Shown here: piece after piece, positions 20,169 to 32,383 of the stretch
Layout of the letters: each line of letters begins with the position of its first letter
Numbering within the stretch: position 1 is the stretch's first letter
Translations under genes and position numbers: made by a program
The notes under the pieces: generated by a model
The model's input: only the letters and a program-made list of their open reading frames with translations
What the model was told of the DNA's origin: nothing
The model's database searches: none
Source of the DNA: Torymus aiolomorphi
Lineage: Eukaryota; Arthropoda; Insecta; Hymenoptera; Torymidae
NCBI GenBank assembly: GCA_036365515.1
Contig: CM070873.1
Location: 20,821,257-20,885,256 of the forward strand
Reading direction: 5' to 3'
DNA length: 64,000 nt

Positions 20169-21681
20169 CAGTGGCGGATCCAAGGGGGGGCGATGGGGGC
20201 GATCGCCCCCCCCTAAAGACCGCACGCAGACGGTTGGGAGGAAGCAAGTTGATTATGAAATAAACCCAAATAGCCGGGGAATGTGAGGTCCACGCATATT
20301 AGGGAATTACATAGATGTGCAACAATAAGCAAGACAATTAATTAAACCATTTTTAAACCCAAGTATGTGGGGGATATGAAGTCCACGCATATAAGAGAGT
20401 CATGTAGACATAATAAAATAAGCCTAACGATTATTTAAATAATTTTTAAACCTAAGTAGCTGGGGGATATGAGATCCACGCATATAAGGGAGTCATATAG
20501 ACATGAAAAAATAAACCAAACGATTATTTAAATAATTTTTAAACCTAAGTAGCCGGGGGATATGAAGTCCACGCATATAACGGAGTTATGTACATGACTC
20601 CCTTATATGCGCGGATCTCATATCCCCCGGCTACTAGTGTTTAAAAATTATTTAAATAATCGTTATGCTTATTTTTTGGTACCTATAATATGACTCCCTT
20701 ATATACGTGGGCCTCATATCCCCCGCTTACTTGGGTTTAAAAATTATTTAAATAATCGTTTACTTTTTGTTTCATGTCCTCATGACTCTCTTATATGCGC
20801 GGACCTCATATCCCCAGCGTACTTGGGTTTAAAAATTGTTTAAATAATTATCTTGCTTATTGTAGCACGTCTACGTAATTCCCCAATATGCGTGGAACTC
20901 GCGTCCTCCGGCTACTTGGGATTAAAAATTATTTAAATAATCGTGTTTCTTATTTTTTCATGTCTACATGGCTCCCTTATATGCGAGGACCTCATATTCC
21001 CCGGCTACTTGGGTTTAAAAATTGTTTAAATAATTGTGTTGATTATGGTTGCACGTCTAAGTAATTCCCTAATATGAGTGAACCTCGCGCCCCCCGGCTA
21101 CTTGGGTTTAAAAATTATTTTAATAAGCGTTTTGCTTATTTTTTCATGTCTACATGACTCCTGTATATGCGTGGACCTCATATCCCCCGGCTACTTGGGT
21201 TTAAAACTTATTTAAATAATCGTTTTGCTTATTTTTTCATATCTACATGACTCCCTTATATGCGTGGACCTCATATCCCCCGGCTACTTGGGTTTAAAAA
21301 TTATTTAAATAATCGTTTTGCTTATTTTTTCTTGTCTACATGACTTCCTTATACGCGTGGACCTCATATCCCCCGGCTACTTGGGTTTAAACCTATTTAA
21401 ATAATCGTTTGGCTTATTTTTTCATGTGTACACGACTCCTTTATATGCGTGGACCTCATATATCCTCCGCCTACTTGGGTTTAAAAATTGTTTATATGAT
21501 TATCTTGCTTATTGTTGCACGTCTACGTAATTTCCTTTATATGCGTGGACCTCATATCCCCCGCCTACTTGGGTTTAAAAATTGTTGGTTTTTTTTTCAC
21601 ATCACTTCCTTAAAAAAAGGTCATCGGATATACTTCTTCGCAATCGCCCCCCCCTATGCCCCAGGACTGGATCCGCCCCTG
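20169..21681. mobile_element. Non-autonomous hAT made of ~93-bp tandem repeats
   Basis: The TSD AGTACCAT is perfect (20161-20168, 21682-21689). The ends are CAGTGGCGGATCC and, inverted, CAGGGGCGGATCC, the usual hAT terminus. Removing it joins the Helitron codons for GLCNGT to RLKITKLF in frame, which proves the insertion. Inside are about 4 units in one orientation (20260-20595) and about 11 in the other (20600-21600), each with CCCCCGGCTACTTGGG-like, TCCACGC-like and AATTATTTAAATAA-like blocks. No coding sequence is present. Confidence 0.88.
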
Positions 21682-21689
21682 AGTACCAT

Positions 21690-22764
21690 TACACAAACCT
21701 TCGTGTATACTCAAATTTCTAATTAACATAACAATAACATTAACTTTTAAATCTAATTTATGAGGTGGCAAACCTTCATAAATATTGTTTAATATTTCTA
21801 TTGGAAAAAGTAGATAAATGTTGTCATCACTTTGATCAACACCTTTATGAGTCCCATAATCTGTACTATAATAAGTCTTCTTATCACCATTTAATAACAT
21901 TAAAATTTTTTTATTCAAAAATTTAACGACTTCATTATGAGGTGCTAAAATAACACGATCATAATCATTTATTTTATTAATATTTTTATAAATTTATAAG
22001 AAAACATCGTTAGTTCTCCAATTATTAGGTATTATAAAAGGATTTATATTACCGTCTCCAATTTGTAATAATAATTTTGAGAATTCATTATTCTGAGAAC
22101 GAATATTGTGTTTTAATTTGAAAATTTTAAATACATGTCAAAGTTCAGAATATTTAATAGTGTCTTCAATTATAGCACTTCTAAATCCGTTTTTCATTAC
22201 TCGGAGTATTTGTCGAAAATCACCTCCTAAAATTATTAATTTTCCCCCAAAAGGTAAATCGTTTGTACATAAATCTCTTAAAGTTCTGTCAATAATTTCT
22301 AAAGCTTTTTTGGGTATCATAGATGCTTCACCCCAGATTATGACTTCTGTTTCTTTTAATTTCTTTTTATCTGATTCTAATTTTAAAAAAGGTTTTTCAA
22401 TACTATTTAAATCTAATTGTAATCTAAAGGTTCTATGAGTAGTCATTCCTTTGGGTAATAGAATAGACGCTATACCAGTCCAAGCCATTGATATAATATT
22501 TTTTCCTTTTGATAGAAAATAATAAATTAAAGTTTTATATAAAAATGTTTTACCCGAACCTCCAGGACCGTCTATAAAATTTATTTTATTTATATTTTTT
22601 ATAAGTTGTTGGAAAATAAATTTTTGATCTTCATTTAATTTTGTAAACATATCTTCGAATATTTCCTTACTAATTGAAATTATTTTACTATCGTATTTTA
22701 TATCATTTATGATGGGATCAGGTTCAGGTAATCCAAAATCTGTACAAGATAAATCTTCCAACAA
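21690..22764 (-). pseudogene. Helitron PIF1-type helicase
   Basis: It would unwind DNA during rolling-circle transposition. Walker A is GPGGSGKTF, motif II reads VIIWGEASM where a DEA triad is expected (D to G), and motif III is GGDFRQILR. The C-terminal part has HNIRSQNNEF, VDQSDDNIYLLFP, EGLPPHKLDLK and VMLIRNL...GLCNGT, the typical Helitron helicase tail. In-frame stops lie at about 22138 (TGA) and near 22000 (TAA). The frame is then cut by the hAT insertion and finishes at 20110-20168. The mutated motif II and the stops make it inactive. Confidence 0.85.
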
Positions 22765-22789
22765 TAATAATTTATTTATATGATCTAAA

Positions 22790-24421
22790 GCTAAGTTACC
22801 TTTATTTTCATGAAAATCTTCACTAAAGTATTTTTAAAAATTTTTCCAAATAATATTGGCTTGAATATTTTCTGTTAGTAGAAACGAAGTAAAAAATTTA
22901 CGTAATTGAAAAGGTAACATGATATAACATGCTTCTTCAAAAATTTTTAAAATTTATAAATCGTTTTCTATTAAATTCATTGCAGTCGCACCTTCTTTAT
23001 GAGTATTATACGTTACATTTTTATATGTACGTAAATCTTTAAAGGATGTAGCGCCTTTTATACGACTTAATATTAATTTTAAAGCGAATCTTTCAGAATC
23101 TTTTGGAGATACTATATTTAAACGTCCAATAGCATAATGTTTATGTTCACGTTCACGTTTTACCCAAACTTTTTTTGCATTAAATATATAATAATGCGGT
23201 ATATTAACGTATTTTATATTATTTTCAAATTTATCATTTTTATACAAGTCAAACCACGCTGTTAAAGTTGTTTTCCAATTATCAAGAGCATGTATTTCAT
23301 AATTTTCTTCAAAAACAATTTTTTGTTGATTTTCTGTATGAACTGCTAAACGGATAACAGTATGACTCCTTCCACTTAAGAGAAATTTTTGTAACCGCCA
23401 TGCTGCTTCCATTGGGCTCAAGTACCGGCCATCAATATATTCAGTAATTTCATCATATATTCCATTTCTTTTGTCATCATTTTTTTTAATGTACAAAAAG
23501 CTCTATCACTACCTTTATGTATATAATCAAAAATATATTTGATGCTTTGAATTGAAGCACAATATTCAACATTAATATGACATTTATATTTTTCTAATAA
23601 AAATTTATTGTAAGGAACTACCATTGAATTATCTACTGGAATAATTTTTTTACTTCTTTTAAGTCGATATGTGTAATTATCAAAAGAATTATTTGTTCGT
23701 TTATATTAAGGATAACCATTTTTTTTAAATGTTGTTGACGATTGAAAAGATTTAGGAAATTTTGTTTACAAACGTCTTTACATTTATCGTAACACGGAGA
23801 ATTTTCACTATGTGGTCCATGTAACATATGTTTTATAACTAATTTTTGTAATTTTTTATCATTATTAGAAGGTATCTCAGCAGAAATGTATTTATTAATA
23901 GCTTCTGGTGTCATTAATTTAATTGTATGATCTAATGTTACTACAAGATGTGCATACGGTAATCCTTTTTTCTGAAATTCAATAGTATACACATAAGCTA
24001 AAGCATTTCCAAAAATTTGATGGTTTTCTATATCATTAAGTAAACACTTAAATTTTGTATAAAATAATCTAACTGTAATATTTGGTATATCATTGGGCGT
24101 AGTTCCGATAGGAAATGTCGTCAATACATTTTTTAATTCTTTCCACTTAGGATTACACGTCATAGTTATAAATAAATCAGGTCGACCAATATTCCTTACT
24201 ATTGCCATTGCATCTTGATAATGTTGCTGCATATATCTAGGACTACCTGTATAAGTTGCTGGTAGTACAAAAATATTTCCTAGTCTTTCTTTTTTTTCAA
24301 AATTTTCTGATATATTTAATGCACTATTTATAACATGATCCCTCAAATCTTGATAACATTCAGTACGTAATTTTTTTTGTTTCTGCCTAAAATAATTCAT
24401 TCTATTGTTTTCTATCATAAT
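22790..24421 (-). pseudogene. Helitron Rep (HUH-type) domain and linker
   Basis: Helitron-like N-domain: KLRTECYQDLRDHV, IFVLPATYTGSPRYMQQHYQ, FITMTCNPKWKEL. The HUH metal site appears as KKGLPYAHLVV, where the first His of the usual HAH is Tyr. The catalytic tyrosine segment is IKYIFDYIHKGSDRA, with both tyrosines present. It continues with GRYLSPMEAAWRL, TTLTAWFDLY, SERFALKLIL and SFKDLRTYKN. Frameshifts occur near 23635 and 23480 and in-frame stops near 22953 and 22835. The altered HUH residue and the breaks indicate a dead copy. Confidence 0.82.
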
Positions 24422-24587
24422 ATTGGGATTTGACATAGGTATATATAGCTACACAAGTAAACTGTAGATGAATGACTAGACTATAGATACCATAATCTAT
24501 AACTAATCAAGATGGCGCGAGATGGACAGCACTTAACACTAGAGTTAAATGGGAGTAACGCAATTTTTATTAAAAATGTTATTAAAA

Positions 24588-25170
24588 ATGGCAGATATTT
24601 GTAATTGGGCCGGAACAAATTTATCGGAAAGAAAGACGTGTTCTTGTTTATGCACATACTCTGATTGTGCACATATTAATTGTGCACACTTTAACATTGG
24701 TATATATCTATATATATATATAGATCTGTACCAATGCTATCTGTGCACAATAAATATGTGCACAATCCTTATGTGCACAAACAAGAACATGCCGAAAGAA
24801 AGTTTGTTGAAGGAGAGCGTGTTTTAAGTGCAGGGCACATAATAAAATGCGGCAAAAATGCAGTTTTGAATAGTAATATAAGCAGTATTTTATCTGTGTG
24901 TTTACAAACGTCTCACCTGAGAGAAAAACCACATGAGATAAATGGTGAAATAGATAAAACAGGAAAAATCATAAATTTTAAATGTTCCTGTAAAGCTGGA
25001 TTGAGTGGAAAGTGCAAACATGTCATTGCAACTTTACTGTTCATCTACCGGTTAGTTTAACCTCAAAATAAAGTTAACAGTTTTACTTAAACTTTTACAG
25101 AAAATTAATTTACAAATAATTATATTATAGGAAAAATGATCTCGATGTAAAAATGATTCTTGTACATTAA
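24588..25170 (+). pseudogene. SWIM zinc-finger gene fragment, interrupted by a MITE
   Basis: The start MADICNWAGTNLSERK is followed, after removal of the 159-bp MITE at 24635-24793, by FVEGERVLSAGHI in the same frame. Further on is CSCKAGLSGKCKHVIATLLF, the C.C...C.H pattern of a SWIM zinc finger (25000-25045). A good splice donor follows (CTACCG|GTTAGT at 25051) and an acceptor TATATTATAG|G at 25131. The second exon then meets a stop at 25168-25170, much sooner than expected for a SWIM protein, so the gene is truncated. It lies directly inside the left end of the 8-kb element, suggesting it belonged to that element. Its role is unknown; SWIM fingers occur in Mutator-like transposases and in other DNA-binding proteins. 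Confidence 0.65.
24635..24793. mobile_element. GTGCAC-family MITE
   Basis: The TSD GAAAGAAA is perfect (24627-24634, 24794-24801). The ends are inverted (right end reads GGCATGTTCTTGTTTGTG in reverse complement). GTGCAC motifs recur every 15 bp in each arm. Its removal restores the SWIM reading frame. Confidence 0.85.
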
Positions 25171-25312
25171 GCAATAAAACTTGAAACAGCACTATGTAAA
25201 TTTTCGGAGCACTAATACCTTATGCACTTACAATATAAAATGATTTAATATAAATTATTTTTTTACCTACAAAGTGAGACAAAATAATTATTATATGCTT
25301 CAATGACATATA
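25171..25312. other. Spacer after the SWIM fragment
   Basis: AT-rich, nothing recognised. Confidence 0.4.
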
Positions 25313-25732
25313 TCAAGGAGCGCGGGAGCGCTCCGAAGGCAAGTATAGAAGAGCCTTAGGAGTGACCGCGCGATGATATACATTGAAATGGATGTACGAG
25401 AAAATCAATGCACTTATATACCTATTGCGTTAGTTTCAACTATATAACATATCCCTCTTAATCGAAAGCCATTTCATTACTCTACACAAATCAAAAGATT
25501 TTATTTAAAAAGTTTATCTCGTTTAAAAGATATAGAGAGCTGAATTTTTTTATGTCCACTTTCCGATTCTAAATTTTCTCCATAGTTTCAGACTCTCATC
25601 CGGTGTTGCGACTTCCTGTCACGTGACCTACACACACACACACACACACACACACATTATAGATATACATCCCTATAGTATTTCGGTGTCGTATCGGTGT
25701 CAGGCATACCGTAGAGAATGACTCTATAGTAA

Positions 25733-25735
<3 letters not shown>
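25313..25735 (-). mobile_element. Hairpin-ended element, copy 1 (Helitron-like?)
   Basis: On the minus strand it ends in the hairpin GGAGCGC-TCCC-GCGCTCC (25317-25334) followed by TTGATA. About 330 bp upstream it has GGTCACGTGACA next to an AC/TG microsatellite (25629-25658). A diverged copy lies at 50150-50575 with the same order. A 3' hairpin, microsatellites and no TIR recall DINE/Helentron-type elements; this is inference. Confidence 0.45.

Positions 25736-25814
<79 letters not shown>
25736..25814. repeat. TG then TA microsatellite
   Basis: A TG run (25736-25789) passes directly into a TA run (25790-25814). Confidence 0.9.
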
Positions 25815-25815
<1 letters not shown>

Positions 25816-28250
25816 TCGTTTCAATAATCATCAAAGATCTGAGGAAGTCGACTGACGAAAAAAATAAAAGATTTATTTACGAGCATCAATGAGGCAACAA
25901 CATTTTTTAGATAAGTATTAAAATGACTAAATGTTAAATAGTAATTTTTTAAAGAATTGATACTTTGTGAAAATTTTTATTTACAGATAAGTAGTCAAGA
26001 AAATTTTTTCGGAGTCATTAAAATTTGATGAGCAGCTGATGTATCAAACTATGAGGAGAAAAATTTAATCTTATAAGGTAAGGTAAAACAGCATTATGTC
26101 AACAATTTTTTTTTGTTTAATTAAAATTATAAAGTTAATTTTATTTTTTTTATTCTAGGTTAGGTTGTGTTATTTATATAAATCTAAGTGAAATAGAATA
26201 GGACTGTGCCATTAATATTACTATACCAATTACAGAAACAGTGATTTTATTGAAATACAAAGAGCAAGAGTTATTGAAGAACAGAAGTACTGGTTATAGA
26301 AAAAAGAATAGTAAATGCAAAAGATGAATTATGGCGTACGAAATTTCTAAATGAAATATATAAAAAATACAGTTTTCAATGGAGTAGAAGTATAGTAGAT
26401 ATATATTTTTTATATATACTACAATATAATTTATGATGCCGATTTGAAATTATATACTACAATATAATTTATGATGCCGATTTGAAATATTGGTCTGAGC
26501 GTTGGTTTAGAAAGCATCGTGTCATCTTTAAAAAACTTAGCCGATATCAGTGTTGTGCATATTTATTCAAGTGCCAATGAAAAAATTATGTCTAATGAAC
26601 ATGGAAATACGAAAAAGGGTAAAAATGATGTGTTATTGTGAAAATTTCAAGGAATGAAAGTGCTCAGTTAATCTGTTTTATGATTTTCTCACGGTAGGAG
26701 ATGTCAAAATGTTTCAGAGACGTTTTAGTATATATTTATTTTTTCTATACAAGATTCAGATAATAATAATGCTTAATTCATCAACTGGTTGTGTTTGTTT
26801 TTAATTTTACAAGATTATGTTAAAATATAGTAGCGGTATGATGTGTTAAATGAAGTGTGTAATTTAGAACCTCTACTTAAAATCAGAATTTAAAATATTG
26901 GTCAAAGCCTTGGTTAAAAAAACAGGATTTTTGTCTATACTTCAAGAAACTTAGTCGACATTAGTGCTGTTCTGTTGTAAATATTTACTTAAACACCAAT
27001 TAAAAGATTATGCCAAATGAACATTAAAATACAAAAAAAGGAAAAAATAATAGGTTATTGTTGTGAAAATTTCAACAAATAAAAATGCTCAGTTAATCTA
27101 ATGTTATAATTTTCTCACGATGGGAGACGTCAAAATGTTTCAGAGAAGTTCTCAGCAATTCTTAGTTCATAAACTGATTGTTTTTAATTTTACAAGATGT
27201 GTGGCAATCATGGATAATTCAATGAATAATTATATTAAGATGTTTTACATTTTCTACTATAAAAGAATGTCGAGAAACCTTTTTTGGCTCAATGATTCTT
27301 AGTTCATAAACTTTTGTTTTTAATTTTGTAAGATGTGTCTGATCGGTTCTTAATTCAAGTGGTTTATATTGAAAACTTCAACGAATCCAAGTTTTGAAAA
27401 TTATTATTTTATAACTAATGATTGGCTTATGGTGAGGGGCGCCAAATGTTTCAGTGGAGCCATCTGTTCTGTGAATATATGAGCAAGATATTGTTATTGA
27501 AGAACAGAAGTACTGGTTATGGAAAAAAAAAAGTGAATTGTACAATGCTAAAGATGAATTATGGCGTATGAAATTCATTTCTAATACAGTTGTCAAAGTC
27601 GAATAGAAGTCTAGATATTTTATATTAACTTTATGTCACAAGTGCACGTAGTGTATTTGGAACGGCTGATCAGAGGAACATAATATTAAATAGAATTAGA
27701 ATATATGATATATGCCATTATTATAATATTTGAATAAAACATGAGAAGAATAATGATTTAAAAATGTGTTAAAAGTTTGAAATCAGTCTGATCAGTTGAA
27801 AATAATCTCAAATATGAAATAAGACTGCCATATATTTTATTTTATCATGATAATTTTTTAAAAGATTTGAAACAGATGATTGAAAATAATAAAGATAAAT
27901 ACAATAAGATTGCTCGTCAAAGTGAAATAGAAGTTTAAATATTTTTTAAAATACATATTCCGAACAACATTTTTATTGATATTTTTATGTTTATGGGTTA
28001 TTTTCATGAATTTGTCAAAATTAAATCGAACAAGTATGCTACATTAGAAAGTTTTATTAAATATAATTATAATTAACTACGAAATTCATAACTTATAGGC
28101 AAGTGTACATTATCATTCATTGCAAATTCTTTAATTTATTAATCATATAACTTTATAATTAATAGTATTGTTAATTAATCATCATACCTAAGAAAATACA
28201 CGTTTGATTATATTATTTCAAAAAATTTTACAATGTAATCACTTTATCGA
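25815..28250. repeat. Diverged direct repeats, possible decayed coding
   Basis: 26470-26720 resembles 26890-27150 (both with CAGTTAATCT and TTTCTCAC.....GAGA.GTCAAAATGTTTCAGAGA). 26270-26345 resembles 27490-27575. A 39-bp unit is duplicated head to tail at about 26414-26490. At 27480-27600 a plus-strand frame reads IEEQKYWLWKKKSELYNA and KDELWRMKF. It looks protein-like, and its relative at 26275 has stops. I cannot identify it. Confidence 0.45.
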
Positions 28251-29790
28251 GCTCCTTGAAGAAACATTCAAATTTAAAACTTTTGTGAATAACAATACTA
28301 CCATTTAATAATGATATTAAAAATATCCTATAATAAACTCTCGTAACGTTATCACACTATGTAATTATTATTTTCTCTCCAAAAGTTGTGAAATCTATCT
28401 AAAAAACTTTTTACAAAATTTTAAACTAAGGCAAGTATTAGTCTCTCTCTCCCTCACCTCTCTCTCCCTCTCCCTCTCTCAACATCTGTTAAACTAAGTA
28501 CCAAAAACTTTAATGAGAGCTTAAATATTTTTTAAAACAATCAACACGTTTTTTAAAAGCTAACTTTTTAAGTACGTTCTAACAACAATTTGTCTAGTCC
28601 TTCTAATTCTTCTAGTCTCATCTATTCAATAAGCACTCTGTACAAATGGTCATAATTTTTTTCATGACTGTACAAATAAATAATACCATTTAAAATAATG
28701 ATATTAAAAATATACTATAATAAACTCTCGTAACGTTATCACACTATGTAATTATTATTTTCTCTTCAAAAATTGTGAAATCTATCTAAAAAAGCTTTTT
28801 ACAAAAGTTTAAACTAAGGCAAGTATTAGTCTCTCTCTCCTTCCCCCTCTCTCCCTCCTTTTCTCTCTCTCCCTCCCTCTCTTTCTCCCCTGTCTCTCTC
28901 GACCTCTCTCTCTTTCCCTCCCCTCTCTCTCCCTCGCGCCCATAACATCTGTCAAATTGAGTAACAAAAACTTTAATGAGAGCTTAAATATTTTGTTAAA
29001 ACAATGAACACGTTTTTTAAAAGCTATTTTTTTAAGTACGTTTTAATAACAATTTGTCTAGTCCTTTTAATTCTTCTAGTCTCATCTATTCAATAAGCAC
29101 TCTCTACAAATGGTAATAATTTTTTCATGACTGTACAAATAATCTTAATAACTGAAAACTTTCTTTTCGAAAAAATTAATTACAAAAAAAAACAAGAAGA
29201 AAAATGAAAAGTTCATGCAAAACTTATATGCTAACAAAACTAAATTATTTTTACTAATTCTCTAAACCACTGTTAAGTTGCTTTGTAAAAAAAATTCCCA
29301 CCCCCTATCTCTCTCGTCTATTTTTACTTAACAACTATGTATAATAACTCCATGAAAAATGTTGAATATTTTTTTAAAACAGTCCTCAAGACATTCTGTA
29401 CAAGAATAATACAATAACAAACTTTATTTTGAAATATCTACGGAATCTTCGAAAAATGTTTTCTTTAAAAAGAAAGCATTAATATTTTTCCTCGAAAGTA
29501 TTTAATTTATAAATTTCTTTAAATTAAAGTAGAAATAACTTTAATGAGAGCTTAAATATTTTTTTAAAACAATCAACACGTTTTTTAAAATCTAATTTCT
29601 TAAGTACGTTTTAACAATACAATTTTTCTAGTCCTTTTAATTCTTCTAGTCTAATCTATTCAATAAGCTCTCTATACAAATGATAATAATTTTTTTCATG
29701 ACTACAAATAATAACACGAGAAAGTACTGAAATAATATAAAACTTTCTACGAAAGTATAAAAAAAGGCAAGTATAGACGTTCTTTCTGTA
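28251..29790. repeat. ~380-bp tandem units carrying CT microsatellites
   Basis: Units at about 28290, 28680 and, partly, 29100 and 29520 share CTCTCGTAACGTTATCACAC, a CT-rich run, AATGAGAGCTTAAATATTTT and TCTAGTCTCATCTATTCAAT. No gene. Confidence 0.6.
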
Positions 29791-29792
29791 TA

Positions 29793-32194
29793 ATCTATAA
29801 AATAATAATATTTATGATTTTTTAAAAGGAATCAAATAAATACCAGTGAAAAAGTCTTTTACTTCTTTGAGTCATTGTATGCTGAACAAATTATATGTTA
29901 GTAAGTACATTCAAATTGTTCACTGCAAATCAAACAAATGAAAGTTGTGAAATCAATTATCGATAGTCAAGTAATGAAAAAACTCTCGGAATCAACTGTA
30001 TGATTGTTCTCAAAAATGTATTCAAATTTGTGCATTCTTCTATACAAATTAAACACAAGAAAGTACTGAAATCAATTTATTGTAGTCAAGTAACCGTAAG
30101 TTAACTTGACTGACATATTTGTGCATTCTCCTATACAAATTAAACACAAGAAAGTACTGAAATCAATTTATTGTAGTCAAGTAACCGTAAGTTAACTTGA
30201 CTGACATAATAGAACTTTTAGTACCTTTTGTGTAAAATTACATTTTACGCCCACGTTGTAACTTCAAAAATATTTAGCCAGCGGGCATAAAGTACTACTT
30301 AACGCCTAACAAGCGCAATAGCTCACATACTCCTACAAAACTTTATAGAACCTACGCACTTTACACCCGTGTGGGTGATAATTATTTTAATTATATAACT
30401 ATTATGCCTTCCTTTTATTTCTAAAATTCATAAGAATTTTATCAGATATTTACGAAAAGTTAAAGCCTATATAAAAAAATTACATAGTTACCAACACATC
30501 CCCATTTTTCATTATTCTTTCTCAATTTTGAAATTTCTATAATATTACGCATCTTGGGAGGACAATAGAAGTCTATATAGAGCTGCTCTAGCAGTGGTGG
30601 TCCTCAATCTCCCATACATACTTGGCGGGCCCGACGGTTTGCAGTTTAAGGTGTAGACATGGTCATTTTCATATAAATATTCTATGAATATGTTTAAGGT
30701 CAGATAAAATATATAAATGGGTTGCTTCTACATATTAAATGCTGATCCGTATTGAATTTATTACTCTGTTTTTAAATAGAAAGTGCAAACACGCATGATA
30801 ATATCATATGAGATCTCATGAGAATATCGGACATCAGATCTCGTATGAGAATATCGGACATCAGATCTCTTACGAGATTTCATTTGAGATCCCGTAATAA
30901 GTAAAATTGCAGATGACATTAATATATGATATCTCACATGCGATCTGATGTCTGAAATACTCATATGAGATCTCGTATATGATATTTACACACGGTAAAA
31001 GGATGAAAATTAAAATAGGTGGCTTACAAAATGGTTAATAAAATCTAAAGCACTTTTGAGTAAACTATAAATTTATATGCATTTTTTACCTCATTCCCAC
31101 TTAAAAAAGACGGACACAAGGAAAAATATTTAGGGTAATGAAAGTAAATCATGAGATTATGCACTTGTATAGGGATATTATAATATTTAAGCGGTATCAA
31201 TTAAAAATTAGAGCCAATGTTATTATTTATAGTGGGCTTATAGGTATAAACATTGTTAATCAATTTATGCAAAAATTTAGTAAGTATTCTACATTTGTAA
31301 ATGTAGAATACTACAAAGCCCACCGGTAAACTGCAAACCGTCGGGCCCGCCAAGTATGTATGGGAGATTGGAGGACCACCACTGCTAGAGCAGCTCTATA
31401 TAGACTTCTATTGTCCTCCCAAGATGCGTAATATTATAGAAATTTCAAAATTGAGAAAGAATAATGAAAAATGGGGATGTGTTGGTAACTATGTAATTTT
31501 TTTATATAGGCTTTAACTTTTCGTAAATATCTGATAAAGTTCTTATGAATTTTAGAAATAAAAGGAAGGCATAATAGTTATATAATTAAAATAATTTTCA
31601 CCCACACGGGCGTAAAGTGCGTAGGTTCTATAAAGTTTTGTAGGAGTATGTGAGCTATTGCGCTTGTTAGGCGTTAAGTAGTACTTTATGCCCGCTGGCT
31701 AAATATTTTTGAAGTTACAACGTGGGCGTAAAATGTAATTTTACACAAAAGGTACTAAAAGTTCTATTATGTCAGTCAAGTTAACTTACGGTTACTTGAC
31801 TACAATAAATTGATTTCAGTACTTTCTTGTGTTTAATTTGTATAGGAGAATGCACAAATATGTCAGTCAAGTTAACTTACGGTTACTTGACTACAATAAA
31901 TTGATTTCAGTACTTTCTTGTGTTTAATTTGTATAGAAGAATGCACAAATTTGAATACATTTTTGAGAACAATCATACAGTTGATTCCGAGAGTTTTTTC
32001 ATTACTTGACTATCGATAATTGATTTCACAACTTTCATTTGTTTGATTTGCAGTGAACAATTTGAATGTACTTACTAACATATAATTTGTTCAGCATACA
32101 ATGACTCAAAGAAGTAAAAGACTTTTTCACTGGTATTTATTTGATTCCTTTTAAAAAATCATAAATATTATTATTTTATAGATTATACAGATTT
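29793..32194. repeat. Large palindrome 1 (arms ~860 bp, loop ~670 bp)
   Basis: 29793-30651 and 31325-32194 are near-perfect inverted copies. They contain a ~85-bp tandem duplication (ACACAAGAAAGTACTG... at 30051 and 30136, and mirrored), GTCAAGTTAACTTACG blocks, and at the loop edge TACTTGGCGGGCCCG. The loop (30652-31324) has repeated GAGATCTC-type motifs at 30800-30975. Palindrome 2 at 43.9-47.2 kb has the same build and related edge sequence. Confidence 0.7.
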
Positions 32195-32383
32195 TACTTT
32201 TATATAAAAATAATTGTTATTAAATACATATTCGATAAAAAAAGCATTTGCTCTGTATAAAGCCTACGGTAAATGCTGCCCAACTCGCGCTATCTTGGAT
32301 CGTAGTATATGTTAGCTTAGCTATAGATTGCGGTATCTATAGTTTAGTAGATTAACTATGTAAAACGGATGTCAAATCCCAAT

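Larger units (their letters stand above)
24424..32381. mobile_element. 8-kb inverted-repeat element inserted in the Helitron Rep gene
   Basis: The edges are inverted, TGGGATTTGACAT at both ends. Shared blocks follow further in (ACTATAGATACC, AATCTATA, then AAGAT.GCGCGAG, the latter near 24510 and 32290 inverted). AT lies outside each end (24422-24423, 32382-32383). Removing the element and one AT restores the Rep reading frame exactly (HAY joined to IMIENNRM), so it is a true insertion. The left end carries the start of a SWIM zinc-finger gene on the plus strand; the rest is repeats and a palindrome. I do not recognise the superfamily; a 2-bp AT duplication is unusual. Confidence 0.65.

Noticed and set aside
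20260..21600. CRISPR-like array of ~93-bp repeats
   Set aside because: Units abut each other without unique spacers, invert once, and lie inside a hAT with an 8-bp TSD in eukaryotic DNA.
24549..24827. Single 92-codon gene across the GTGCAC MITE
   Set aside because: The middle of this frame is the MITE; the true coding parts lie on both sides of it.
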